From J027 sp965215855 (lineage in GTDB: Bacteria; Chloroflexota; Anaerolineae; Aggregatilineales; J027): a stretch of DNA of 64,000 nucleotides. The notes under the pieces are model-generated. The model was not told the DNA's origin. It worked only from the letters and a program-made list of their open reading frames with translations, and did no database searches. Positions within the stretch are counted from its first letter, which is position 1. Each line of letters starts with the position of its first letter. A program made the translations under genes and the position numbers. Shown piece after piece: positions 8,819-17,525 of this stretch. The stretch covers positions 1,674,001-1,738,000 of the forward strand of contig CBDCER010000003.1 of the NCBI GenBank assembly GCA_965215855.1, written 5' to 3'.

Positions 8819-10021
8819 ATGGATACCCAACCTTTACCTCTAGCTGGCATTCAGGTGGCTGAGTTCTCACACGCAGTCATGGGGCCTACGGCAGGAATGG
8901 TGCTTGCTGATTTGGGTGCGGAAGTCATCCGGGTTGAGCCTGCGCCCCGTGGTGATCCTACTCGCCGCCTCAAAGGCTTTGGGACAGGCTACTTCACGTA
9001 CTTCAACCGTAATAAGAAGAGTATTGCTGTCAATCTAAAGACAGATGAGGGCAGCGAGGTTGTCCGGCGACTACTAGCCAAAACAGATATTCTGTTCGAG
9101 AATTTTGGGCCGGGAACGATGGAACGATTGGGGATAGGCTACGAAACGATCAAACAAGATAATCCCAAACTCATTTACTGTTCGCTGAAAGGGTTCATGA
9201 ACGGCCCCTATGAAAATCGACCGGCTTTGGACGAAGTTGTCCAGATGATGTCGGGCCTGGCCTATATGACAGGGCTACCCGGTCAACCGTTGCGGGCAGG
9301 GGCGTCGATTATTGATATTATGGGAGGAACGTTTGGGGCGCTGGCGGCGTTGGTTGCTCTCCGTGAACGCGATCAGACGGGCAAAGGTCAATATGTGAAA
9401 AATGGCCTCTTCGAGACGGCTGCCTTTATCATGGGACAACATATGGCTTATTCCGCCATTTCTCAGGAACCCGTGCCGCCGATGCCTGCGCGGGTCAGTG
9501 CGTGGTCGATCTACAGAGTATTTGAGCTACACGATGGCGAATCAATTTTTATCGGCGTCACCAGCGACAAGCACTGGGAGCGATTTTGCACTGTATTTGG
9601 GCGCGAGGATCTGTTCGCCGACGAGCGCCTCAAGACCAACAATGGTCGCATTGCCGAACGGGATTGGTTGTTGCCGGAATTAGAGACCTTCTTTGCCACA
9701 CTGACAAAAGGAGAGGTGGTGCGTTTGTGCAGTGAAGCCCAAATTCCCTTCTCGCCAATTGCCCGTACCGAAGATTTGTTTGAAGATCCGCAATTGAACG
9801 AAGGTGGCAGCCTGCTGGATGTTGTGCTACCCGATGGCCGTCGGGCGAAACTGCCACGCCTGCCGATCCGTCTTGAAGATCTCGATTTGGGATTACGCAT
9901 GGAAGCTCCAGCAATCGGCGAGCATACTCGTGCTATTTTGACGGAGCTAGGCTATTCAATTGGTCAGATTGAGGCACTGATCGAACGAGAAATTGTGGCT
10001 GTTTCTGAGCAAAATCAATAA
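8819..10021 (+). CDS. CaiB/BaiF (class III) CoA-transferase
   Basis: 400 residues from the ATG at 8819, preceded by AAAAGGA at a good distance; the longer frame from 8795 lacks a ribosome-binding site. Family features are the opening GIQVAEFSHAVMGPTAGMVL, GAEVIRVEP, NRNKKSIAVNLK and the catalytic aspartate in RPALDEVVQMMSGL near residue 150, which forms the aspartyl-CoA mixed anhydride. These enzymes move CoA between carboxylic acids in the cytosol. As last gene of the plus-strand operon it probably activates the acid that the hydro-lyase and lyase work on. The next gene is convergent and only 2 bases away. Confidence 0.88.
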   Translation: MDTQPLPLAGIQVAEFSHAVMGPTAGMVLADLGAEVIRVEPAPRGDPTRRLKGFGTGYFTYFNRNKKSIAVNLKTDEGSEVVRRLLAKTDILFENFGPGTMERLGIGYETIKQDNPKLIYCSLKGFMNGPYENRPALDEVVQMMSGLAYMTGLPGQPLRAGASIIDIMGGTFGALAALVALRERDQTGKGQYVKNGLFETAAFIMGQHMAYSAISQEPVPPMPARVSAWSIYRVFELHDGESIFIGVTSDKHWERFCTVFGREDLFADERLKTNNGRIAERDWLLPELETFFATLTKGEVVRLCSEAQIPFSPIARTEDLFEDPQLNEGGSLLDVVLPDGRRAKLPRLPIRLEDLDLGLRMEAPAIGEHTRAILTELGYSIGQIEALIEREIVAVSEQNQ

Positions 10022-10023
10022 CT

Positions 10024-10812
10024 CTACCCAGGCACGAACCTGAACTCCAGCACCTTCCACGCTGCTTCTTGCAAAGCGGTATGGAAGGTTTTTGCATCGG
10101 AGAAGGTATGTTGGTGTAACATGCGGACTTCTAACTGCACTATGACTTCAGGCTTAGAAAATGGGTAAGGATTTAACGCTAGGGTATGCTTATCCTGTGG
10201 CCTGTAGACAATCTCAGATCGTGATTTTGGTATTTGAGCAGGTACATCCGCAATTGTGCCACTGGTGAGGGGGCCGGTACAGATTGCCAACGACAATAAA
10301 TCACAGGTGCGGAGAATGCGGTAGTTGGCCTGAAGATGTATGTTGTCAATGACATCTTCGTAGCGTGAATGGTTCTGCAAGCGTGCCTGCGTTTCTGCCT
10401 GGAATGTAGCTAGTCGATCAAGTTTTTGTTGTATTTTTGCCAACTGTTCATGAGAATCGACACCGCGTTCTAGACGCCGCCGGTATACCAGGTCTGCATG
10501 TAGACTGACCAGCAGTCCAGAATACAGATTATGTTGAGTCACGGCGCTAATTCCGCGTTCCCACACATCGTGCGTATCGGCCAATGTGGTTTCCAGAAAA
10601 TTGACAGGACGCCCATCTTGTTGTAAACGCGGGGTGGCATCCCAAGCCATCCATCCGATGTCGTGCAGGCTTGTTGCCAGGACAACCGCCTCTCTCGGCA
10701 TTGGAGAGACAAACTGTTCGTTTCCCCACAAGGTTGTCAGCTTGCCCGAAACCCAGGCATGGGCTGATTGCGAGATTACGAGCCATCCGTCGTTAGTGGA
10801 ACGATAGATCAT
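10024..10812 (-). CDS. DUF3891 family protein
   Basis: About 262 residues from the ATG at 10812 (MIYRSTNDGWLVISQSAHAW). The segment SLHDIGWMAWD around residue 50 is the recognisable DUF3891 feature and resembles an HD-type metal-binding motif, so a hydrolase is possible, but no activity is known to me. It follows the SnoaL-like gene by 4 bases at the end of the ABC importer operon. Its upstream in-frame extension overlaps that gene and has no ribosome-binding site, so I discarded it. Confidence 0.7.
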   Translation of the reverse strand: MIYRSTNDGWLVISQSAHAWVSGKLTTLWGNEQFVSPMPREAVVLATSLHDIGWMAWDATPRLQQDGRPVNFLETTLADTHDVWERGISAVTQHNLYSGLLVSLHADLVYRRRLERGVDSHEQLAKIQQKLDRLATFQAETQARLQNHSRYEDVIDNIHLQANYRILRTCDLLSLAICTGPLTSGTIADVPAQIPKSRSEIVYRPQDKHTLALNPYPFSKPEVIVQLEVRMLHQHTFSDAKTFHTALQEAAWKVLEFRFVPG

Positions 10813-10816
10813 GGGG

Positions 10817-11209
10817 TTAGGCCTTTTTCTGTAACATGCCCGATTCGGCCAAATCGTTCCAGACTTCCTGCGACACAATCAGGCCATCGCGGATAACAAA
10901 ACGATCAATATAACGGATACCCGCAAAGTCAATTCCGGCGGTGTTTACACCGTATAATGTACCCATGACATATACGATGACCTCCTCATCGGATGACGTG
11001 GCTGAGTCGATGCGGTCGAAGGTTTTCTTGATCCATTGATAACGCCCTTTGGATGCCGCAACCATCTCAGTCTGACTACCAAATACCTTGCCACCTGGAA
11101 ATATGATGCGGGCATCAGAAGTGATCATCGCATTGGCGGCTTCTAAATCACGTGCTTCCATGAGGCGCAAAAACTTTTGAACGAACGCTTCAGCCTCGTC
11201 TGTGGTCAT
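10817..11209 (-). CDS. SnoaL/NTF2-like small protein
   Basis: 130 residues. MTTDEAEAFVQKFLRLMEAR followed by DARIIFPGGKVFGSQTEMV, then YIDRFVIRDGLIVSQEVWND is the cone-shaped NTF2-like fold typical of SnoaL-like isomerases, dehydratases and non-enzymatic proteins. It sits directly after livF and before the DUF3891 gene in the importer operon, so it may act on the imported compound or an intermediate. Catalytic residues cannot be assigned. Confidence 0.7.
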   Translation of the reverse strand: MTTDEAEAFVQKFLRLMEARDLEAANAMITSDARIIFPGGKVFGSQTEMVAASKGRYQWIKKTFDRIDSATSSDEEVIVYVMGTLYGVNTAGIDFAGIRYIDRFVIRDGLIVSQEVWNDLAESGMLQKKA

Positions 11210-11224
11210 GCTTTTCCAGCCTTT

Positions 11225-11929
11225 TCATAGACCCAAATACGCTGTACGAATTCTTTCATCTGCCAACAATTCTTCACCCGTCCCAGTTAAGGAGATGCGG
11301 CCATTTTCCAACACATAGGCACGATGCGCCATGCCCAGTGTTGTAACAGCATTCTGCTCCACGATTAGAATTGTCATCCCTTCCTGGTTGATAGCCTGAA
11401 TTACATTGAAGATATTCTCAACAATCATGGGGGCCAAGCCCAATGAAGGTTCATCGAGCATTAATACCCGTGGATCAGCCATCAGCGCACGCCCTACGGC
11501 AAGCATTTGCTGTTCACCACCACTGAGCGTACCCGCCATTTGCCCTTTACGTTCGGCAAGCCGCGGGAACATTTCAAAGACCCTTGCCATGTTCTGAGAA
11601 CGTCGTCGGCGTGCCCGGCGGATGAATGACCCCATCTCCAGATTTTCACGCACACTCAGCCGAGGGAATAGTTTTCGGCCTTCGGCAACTTGTACCAACC
11701 CGGCGGCCACTGTGCGATGGGATTTCCAGTTATTAATGGATTTGCCATCGAAAATGATCTGGCCTTTCCAGGTTTTCAATAAGCCAGAAACTGTCTTGAG
11801 GAGTGTGGTCTTACCTGCGCCATTAGCTCCAATTAGCGCAACAATTTCGCCCACGTTAACCTCTAACGAGACTTCGTGCAAGACTTCTACATCCCCATAG
11901 CCACTGGTGAGATTCTCAATCTTTAACAA
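11225..11929 (-). CDS. livF: Branched-chain amino acid-type ABC transporter ATP-binding protein LivF
   Basis: 234 residues, start TTG at 11929 inside the end of livG (14-base overlap), with a GGAAGGAG ribosome-binding site. Walker A GANGAGKTTLL, signature LSGGEQQMLAVGRAL, Walker B VLMLDEPSLGLAP and the LivF-specific IRTAYLGL C-terminus are all intact. It energises import from the cytoplasmic face with LivG, LivM and LivH. In this island the cargo is more likely an organic acid or ureide than an amino acid. Confidence 0.92.
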   Translation of the reverse strand: MLKIENLTSGYGDVEVLHEVSLEVNVGEIVALIGANGAGKTTLLKTVSGLLKTWKGQIIFDGKSINNWKSHRTVAAGLVQVAEGRKLFPRLSVRENLEMGSFIRRARRRRSQNMARVFEMFPRLAERKGQMAGTLSGGEQQMLAVGRALMADPRVLMLDEPSLGLAPMIVENIFNVIQAINQEGMTILIVEQNAVTTLGMAHRAYVLENGRISLTGTGEELLADERIRTAYLGL

Positions 11930-12650
11930 ACTCGAACTCCTTCCCCAGGTAGGCTTCTATGACCTTTGGATCACTGGCAATGGTTGATGGAACATCGACA
12001 GCGATTAGCTCTCCATGATGCAAAACAGCCACCCGGTCGGACAACGTCATGATAGCCTTCATTACGTGTTCAATGACGAGCAAGGTAATATCGAGTTCGT
12101 CGCGCATTTTGCGGATGAACTTCACGATTTCAACGCTTTCGGTCGGGGTCAGCCCCGCCATGACTTCATCTAGCAGCAATAATTTTGGCTCTGTAGCAAG
12201 AGCGCGAGCCAATTCCAACCGTTTGCGTTTGGCAATGGTCAAGTCATGGGCAGCAGTGTCAGCTTGATCATTCAAACCTACATACTCCACGATTTCTCTG
12301 GCACGGTCTTCTGCTTTTCGGTTGCTATTCGTCCGCAGGAAAGCACCGACTTTCACATTATCTACCACACTCAAACCGGCAAACGGTTTGGCAATTTGAA
12401 AGGTGCGTGCTAACCCGCGTTTGCACACGCGGTGGGGAGGGAGGCCCGTAATAGCTTTGCCATCAAACCAGATCGTCCCTGTATCAGGAGGAAAAGTGCC
12501 ACTTATTAGATTGAACAGGGTCGTTTTGCCAGCCCCATTTGGTCCGATTAGCCCTAACACCTCACCAGTGGCTAATTCCAGACTGGCGTCCTTTACGGCA
12601 ATGAGACCGCCAAAGGTCTTGGTTACATTCTCTATTTTGAGGAGAGCCAT
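11916..12650 (-). CDS. livG: Branched-chain amino acid-type ABC transporter ATP-binding protein LivG
   Basis: About 244 residues from the ATG at 12650 (MALLKIENVTKTFGG), preceded by AGAGG 8 bases upstream. Walker A GPNGAGKTTLFN, Walker B LLLLDEVMAGLTP and the C-terminal IEAYLGKE of LivG are present. The signature motif region reads DLTIAKRKRLELARAL, the usual LivG variant of LSGGQ. It overlaps livM by 19 bases and livF by 14, so all three are translationally coupled. Confidence 0.92.
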   Translation of the reverse strand: MALLKIENVTKTFGGLIAVKDASLELATGEVLGLIGPNGAGKTTLFNLISGTFPPDTGTIWFDGKAITGLPPHRVCKRGLARTFQIAKPFAGLSVVDNVKVGAFLRTNSNRKAEDRAREIVEYVGLNDQADTAAHDLTIAKRKRLELARALATEPKLLLLDEVMAGLTPTESVEIVKFIRKMRDELDITLLVIEHVMKAIMTLSDRVAVLHHGELIAVDVPSTIASDPKVIEAYLGKEFEFVKD

Positions 12651-13671
12651 GCGATTCGCCTCTTTATTTTCTGCCATATTCGTGGCACGGTTCCAGTAAT
12701 GCCATCTGGCATATAGAGGATAACGATGATTAAGACGACGCCGAAGATCATGCGGTCAACCCCGGCCCGGCCTTCGATATAGTTCAGGAAATCAGGTGGG
12801 TTGCGAACGAAACGGCGCGAAACCTCAGCTAGTGGAGTTAACAATAATGCACCAGTTAGCGGCCCCCAAATCGTACCCGTGCCACCCACAATTGGACGTA
12901 TTAGAATATCGACCGAAACGGCCACGCCGAATGCCAGTGTAGGATCGACAAACAGGAAGAATTGGATGAAAAAAGAGCCACCAATCGCTGTCATCGCAGC
13001 ACTAATGACGACAGCAATGACCTTGTAACGAAGGACATCCACACCCAGTGCTGCCGCTGCGTCTTCATCCTCCCGGATTGCCTGCAAATAATAACCGAGT
13101 TTGCTGTGGACGATCTGGATTGTCACTACAAGACCAACCAGCAAAATACCCAGCATCACATAGTAATAGTAGAGTCTCGTTTCTTCAAACTGCATCCGTT
13201 CCCAAGAATCGCCACCTACCAGTGGAATGTGAATGCCGATAGAGGTGTTGACCAACTCCAGTTCAGTGCTATATAAGCGCAACATTTCGGCGAAGGCGAA
13301 CGTAGCCAGCGCGAAGATGGCTCCCTTGAGGCCAAACTGAAACGAGAGAAAACCGACGACTAGCCAAACAAACCTGCCAGTACAGCTCCAACCAACATTC
13401 CAATCCAGGGACTGATCCCATGATCCACGAGCAGAACAGTGGAGGTATATGCGCCAATACCATAGAATGCTGCGTGCCCAAAGGAAAACTGTCCAGCATA
13501 TCCACCCATGATGTTCCAGGCAGTTCCCAAATAAGCCCAGTACAAAATCTGGACGGCCAGACTGGTTTGGATGTCAATGATATTGAAAAACACCGGAAAG
13601 ATCGCCAGTGCGATTCCGACAGGAACGAGGATACGATAGTCGTGGGGGATCTGTTGAATGCGTTGCATCAT
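12632..13671 (-). pseudogene. livM: LivM permease with a one-base frameshift
   Basis: The first part (13671-13360, 103 residues) carries the LivM start and the GGYAGQFSFGHAAFYGIGAY motif and stops at TAG (13360-13362) after AGLFG. The next bases in the shifted frame read VVGFLSFQFGLKGAIFALA and run into FAEMLRLYSTELEL and the rest of LivM (ORF 13285-12632), including AIREDEDAAAALGVD. Restoring one base near 13363 gives about 350 residues, the normal length. Either the permease is recently dead, which would disable the importer, or one base was lost in assembly. Upstream it overlaps livH by four bases (ATGA). Confidence 0.88.
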
Positions 13672-14687
13672 TCCCTCCCCAATAGGCCCTGTGGTCGAAA
13701 GAACAAGACTAGAACAAATATGATAAATACGCCAATTAGCTTCGTTGAACTTGGCAGAACGACGACCGCCAATTCCTGCGTCAAACCAATGATAAGACCC
13801 CCTATCAAAGCTCCAACAACGTTGCCCATTCCTCCCAAGACCACGATCACAAACGCGGTGATATTGAAGGCATTACCCGCGACTGGATCAACTGCCAAAA
13901 ACGGAAGCACCAATGTTGCCGCAGCACCAACACAAGCTGTTCCCAACCCAAAGGTAATCATGTTGATACGGTCAACATTGATTCCCACAAGCGCAGCTCC
14001 TTCTTTGTCTTGGGCGGTGGCCCGGATTGCTTTACCCAGATCAGTGCGCCGCAAGATAAAATAGAGAAGAGCCGTCAAAAACAAGGCAAACACAAACGCA
14101 GCCAGTTTATCAAACCGAACGACAGTGCCATACTCGCGTATTGGGAACTCAACAGTTCCCAGGCCAAGATCGGTTGGTCCGCGTCCGGTGCGAAGGCGTA
14201 TTTTCTCTGGGGTTGCAGTAAATAAAATGAGGAGCAGATTCTCAATGAAAAGCGCCAAGCCAAGTGTGAGCAAAAGTTGGTTATGCTGCGGTGCATTACG
14301 GGCCGGGTGAATAATCAGCCGTTGAATGATCATGCCCAATACAAATGCGAGTGGGACAACAATTAAGATGATGGCATAATAGTATTTTTCCTCAATGCCA
14401 TTTGGCTCAAATTTCTCGAATATTTTTAAAGTAAGGTACATACCGGCTGTCATCAATGCGCCATGAGCGAAATTAATGATTTCTAAAACCCCGAAAATGA
14501 GGGTCAATCCCATGGCAACCAGGCCGAAAACGCCACCGATGAGGAGACCAGTGACGGCAGCTTGACGAATTACAATCTCATTTCGGGTGTACCACGGTTC
14601 AATTTCGCTGTAATGCTCGGCGAGCCACCAGGCAGCGCGTAACACCAGAAGCGAGAACATGAGCCACCGTAGGCGTTGTACAGACAC
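13668..14687 (-). CDS. livH: Branched-chain amino acid-type ABC transporter permease LivH
   Basis: 339 residues from a GTG at 14687, chosen because GGAGG lies 8 bases upstream; the ATG at 14711 has none. Eight or so membrane segments; GVLEIINFAHGALMTAGMYL near residue 80 is the LivH family signature and GINVDRINMITFGLGTACVG comes later. It has an unusually long N-terminal stretch before the conserved core (VTGLLIGGVFGLVAMGL), with an extra hydrophobic helix. It forms the channel together with LivM. Confidence 0.9.
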   Translation of the reverse strand: MSVQRLRWLMFSLLVLRAAWWLAEHYSEIEPWYTRNEIVIRQAAVTGLLIGGVFGLVAMGLTLIFGVLEIINFAHGALMTAGMYLTLKIFEKFEPNGIEEKYYYAIILIVVPLAFVLGMIIQRLIIHPARNAPQHNQLLLTLGLALFIENLLLILFTATPEKIRLRTGRGPTDLGLGTVEFPIREYGTVVRFDKLAAFVFALFLTALLYFILRRTDLGKAIRATAQDKEGAALVGINVDRINMITFGLGTACVGAAATLVLPFLAVDPVAGNAFNITAFVIVVLGGMGNVVGALIGGLIIGLTQELAVVVLPSSTKLIGVFIIFVLVLFFRPQGLLGRE

Positions 14688-14711
14688 AAGTAAATCCTCC
14701 ACCTGTAGCAA

Positions 14712-14737
14712 GGATATGGAGGGTACCCTCCATATCC
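14712..14737. promoter_or_regulatory. Perfect 26-bp palindrome between livK and livH
   Basis: GGATATGGAGG and CCTCCATATCC flank a central GTAC, giving a perfect palindrome. In the mRNA it forms an 11-pair hairpin just after the binding-protein gene and just before the livH ribosome-binding site. No U-run follows on the minus strand, so it is more likely an mRNA-stabilising or processing hairpin that raises binding protein over permease than a full terminator. Confidence 0.55.
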
Positions 14738-14766
14738 CAGCGACATTTCATACTATGTATCTTGAT

Positions 14767-15984
14767 TTATTCCCACGAAGTACAGAAGCTTGGTTCTGCT
14801 TCAGCCAGATCGGGCGGCCACACTTGAACCACCTCGCCTTCTTGCACTTGCATCAAGACAGGGGATGCAACTTCTGTCTCACCAGCTTCGGTAAATGTAA
14901 TGGGACCTTCATACGGCAAAATGTGGTCTGCGTAGTCGGTCTCGGCCAGTGCATCACGGATGGCAGCCGGATCTGCCGACCCAGCACGCTCGATGGCATC
15001 AGCAATGACATAAACAGCCTGATAGGCCAATACCGCCGATGTACGCATTGACTCTTCGTAAACCTCTTCAAATTTAGTACGCACTTCGAGTGCCGCTTCA
15101 TTCGAAGCATCCCAGTGATAGTTGCTGTCGAAGAAACACTCGGCCAGTTCTTCAGCATCTTCTACGAACTGTGGTTGGTCATAGGTTCCCTGAGCAACAC
15201 CGTAGACAGCTTTGACATCCAGGAGAACATCCCAGGCAGCTTCAGCGGCCAGTAACCCATCATTATAGTATCCAGTCACGACAAGTACATCGGGATTCAG
15301 CGAGTTAATCAGGGTCATCTCAGTAGTAAGGTCGGTAACGCCAAAGGGGTCGTAGGCGATCTCTTCAAGAACCTCAAGGCCGAGTTCTTCAGCGCGTTCT
15401 ACAAAGGCCGCACGGACACTGTCTCCATAGCCTGTTGTACCTTCGTAAAGGTACACGTAGGTGTTGACTTCTACTTCCAATTCCTCTGCGATTGCAACCA
15501 GGAAGTCGGCTCCATTGACGCCCATCGAGGTAGCGTTGGGTTGCAGGCGGAATGTATAGGTGAAACCTTGCTCCAGAATAGCATCGGCTACGGCCACGTC
15601 GATCACCAATGGAACCTCTTCACGTTCGGCAATAGTCGCCACATTGGCCGTCACCGAAGACTGGAAGCAACAAATGATAGCAGCAGCGCCTTCACTTACC
15701 AGGCGTTCGGCTTCTGTCTGTCCAACTTCGGCAGAACCCGTAGAATCAGCGGAAAGGTAGGCCAGTTCACGGCCATCTAGAACACCACCAGCCTCGTTAA
15801 TTTCCTCAATTGCCATTTGAATAGCATTATCCATCTGGATACCGTCAGCAGCCAGACCGCCCGTGAGCGGATGGATGCCGCCAATATGGATTGGCCCTTC
15901 ATCTTGCGCAAATGTTGGGATGCTGCTTACGGTTATTAGCAGAATTGAAAGAATAACCAAAACAGAAATTCGTTTTTGGGACAC
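14767..15984 (-). CDS. livK: Branched-chain amino acid-type ABC transporter substrate-binding protein LivK-like
   Basis: About 405 residues from a GTG at 15984 with GGAGG just upstream. A Sec signal peptide (VLVILSILLITVSSIPTFAQ) is followed by IHIGGIHPLTGGLAADG, the type I periplasmic-binding fold opening of amide/branched-chain amino acid receptors. The motif YLSADSTGSAEVGQTEAERL comes next. Cys residues in AIICCFQSS sit at the ligand-facing region. No lipobox is evident, so it is a soluble periplasmic or extracellular protein. The ligand is unknown; related receptors bind amides, urea, aromatic acids or amino acids. Confidence 0.9.
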   Translation of the reverse strand: MSQKRISVLVILSILLITVSSIPTFAQDEGPIHIGGIHPLTGGLAADGIQMDNAIQMAIEEINEAGGVLDGRELAYLSADSTGSAEVGQTEAERLVSEGAAAIICCFQSSVTANVATIAEREEVPLVIDVAVADAILEQGFTYTFRLQPNATSMGVNGADFLVAIAEELEVEVNTYVYLYEGTTGYGDSVRAAFVERAEELGLEVLEEIAYDPFGVTDLTTEMTLINSLNPDVLVVTGYYNDGLLAAEAAWDVLLDVKAVYGVAQGTYDQPQFVEDAEELAECFFDSNYHWDASNEAALEVRTKFEEVYEESMRTSAVLAYQAVYVIADAIERAGSADPAAIRDALAETDYADHILPYEGPITFTEAGETEVASPVLMQVQEGEVVQVWPPDLAEAEPSFCTSWE

Positions 15985-16024
15985 GGTAAACCTCCATATC
16001 ATAACGTTTGCTGGACTTACGATA

Positions 16025-16052
16025 AATTTAACATATTGTTTCTCGTTATCAA
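16025..16052 (-). promoter_or_regulatory. Candidate sigma-70-type promoter for the liv operon
   Basis: On the minus strand TTGATA (16052-16047) and TAAATT (16030-16025) are separated by 16 bases, about 40 bases upstream of the livK start and downstream of the PrpD gene. It would give the importer genes their own transcript. Not tested; AT-rich sequence makes chance matches possible. Confidence 0.4.
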
Positions 16053-16100
16053 ATTTATGTATTCCTCCTTTTCTTCAACCTTCCACAAAATCAGAAAATA

Positions 16101-17447
16101 TCAGATTGCTGGCATCCGCAGGTTGTTGGTGAGATCGCTCCAAGCACTGAGCGCCTCGATGTCTCCAATGTGCTGCCAGATCGATGTAGCTGCTTGCTGC
16201 CCAATGACAGGGTCTGCTAAATGATGATACTTAGCTTCCAGTTCATCAGGCGTCATGGGTTGATCGGGATCGCCTTTGCTGCCGGTAACCATCGCTTCTC
16301 GACGCGATCCATCAGCAAACGTCAAGGTCACACGGGCCGGACGCTTGGCGGGTGTCATGGCAGTAAACTCACGATCTTCCGTCATTTGAATCTTGGCAGC
16401 CAACTGGCGAATACGGGTGTCAGACAAAGCTGCTGGGGAAAATGCCTCTGGGCCAGCTCCACCCAAGATAAGCGTGGCGGCAACTGTATGTGGCACGGAA
16501 AATCGCCCAGCCAGCGGTGTTTGTGGCTCTGGTTCATTTAGACTGGCGGCAATGTCATAAGTTGCGACTTCAATGGCTTCGATGGTTGTGGTATCTATCG
16601 GAGCCTTACCCATTAGCTTAAAAGTTGCATCGACCGCCGCATGGGCATAGCGGCACGCAGAGTAGGGTTTGAAATAGCCACGCATGATTTCATAGCGCTC
16701 CCCTAATCCATCGACCAGTGCATCAGGATTAAACGCATCGCCCAGAATATGCCCAAATGTTGCTTGCAGTGCGCCCGTTTCACCTCGGAATCCCAAAGTA
16801 TACAGATCGGCGGCCAGCATCCCCGATTTATTCACCATTCCAGCGTATGTATTGCGCACATTCGCGCCCTGATAGGCCGATTCAAAGGATGGTGCGATGG
16901 GATAAGCTGCTGCAACTTCCAGGACTCCTGCAACATCTTCAGGTTTCAAATTTTTGCACCATGCGCCGATGGATGCTGCGCCCAATACACCCCAGGCTCC
17001 GAAGGGATGGACCCCCTGACGCAAGCGGGTTGCTACACCAGCGCGGGCCGCCACTTCATAGCCGACGACAATGGCAGTCAGTGTTTCTTTTCCAGTAAAA
17101 CTGAGTGCTTCAGCAAAGGCTAGGGCCGGGGGAATAGCATGAATCGCGGCGTGTCCGCGTGCAAAAGCGTGGCCTTCATCCATTTCAAGAGTGGCTCCAG
17201 CAGTGCCGTGTATCAGAGCAGCCCAATGCGGTTTGACACGCCCGCTATGCCCGAAAACAGTTGCCACACCACCTTCATGCTTCGTCGCATAATCAGCCAA
17301 TGCACGTACTTCTGGCGCAGTCATGCCGCCTAGAATCACACCGATAGTATCACGTAACACCCACTTCGCCCGCTCAATAATTTCTACTGGTAGGTTGTCG
17401 TAGGATGTTTCAGCAACAAAGGTAGACAATATCAATAATTCGTTCAT
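16101..17447 (-). CDS. MmgE/PrpD family protein
   Basis: About 448 residues from the ATG at 17447. ERAKWVLRDTIGVILGG near residue 25 and HGTAGATLEMDEGHAFARGH near 80 are strong family markers, and KPYSACRYAHAAVDA near 255 is the substrate-binding block seen in 2-methylcitrate dehydratase and cis-aconitate decarboxylase relatives. Members dehydrate or decarboxylate tricarboxylates, or isomerise related acids, without iron. With a LeuCD-type hydro-lyase and an HMG-CoA-lyase-like enzyme in the same island, a role on a branched di- or tricarboxylate is likely. The exact reaction is unknown. Confidence 0.87.
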   Translation of the reverse strand: MNELLILSTFVAETSYDNLPVEIIERAKWVLRDTIGVILGGMTAPEVRALADYATKHEGGVATVFGHSGRVKPHWAALIHGTAGATLEMDEGHAFARGHAAIHAIPPALAFAEALSFTGKETLTAIVVGYEVAARAGVATRLRQGVHPFGAWGVLGAASIGAWCKNLKPEDVAGVLEVAAAYPIAPSFESAYQGANVRNTYAGMVNKSGMLAADLYTLGFRGETGALQATFGHILGDAFNPDALVDGLGERYEIMRGYFKPYSACRYAHAAVDATFKLMGKAPIDTTTIEAIEVATYDIAASLNEPEPQTPLAGRFSVPHTVAATLILGGAGPEAFSPAALSDTRIRQLAAKIQMTEDREFTAMTPAKRPARVTLTFADGSRREAMVTGSKGDPDQPMTPDELEAKYHHLADPVIGQQAATSIWQHIGDIEALSAWSDLTNNLRMPAI

Positions 17448-17525
17448 CAATAATATCCTGAGACGACCGCATTTCCATGTGCAGGGGTAAGCTCGCTTGC
17501 GATGTCTAACTGTAGCGAAATTGCA

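Noticed and set aside
13420..14064. 214-codon plus-strand frame in the liv operon
   Set aside because: Antisense to livM/livH, low complexity in Pro and Thr, no start signal.
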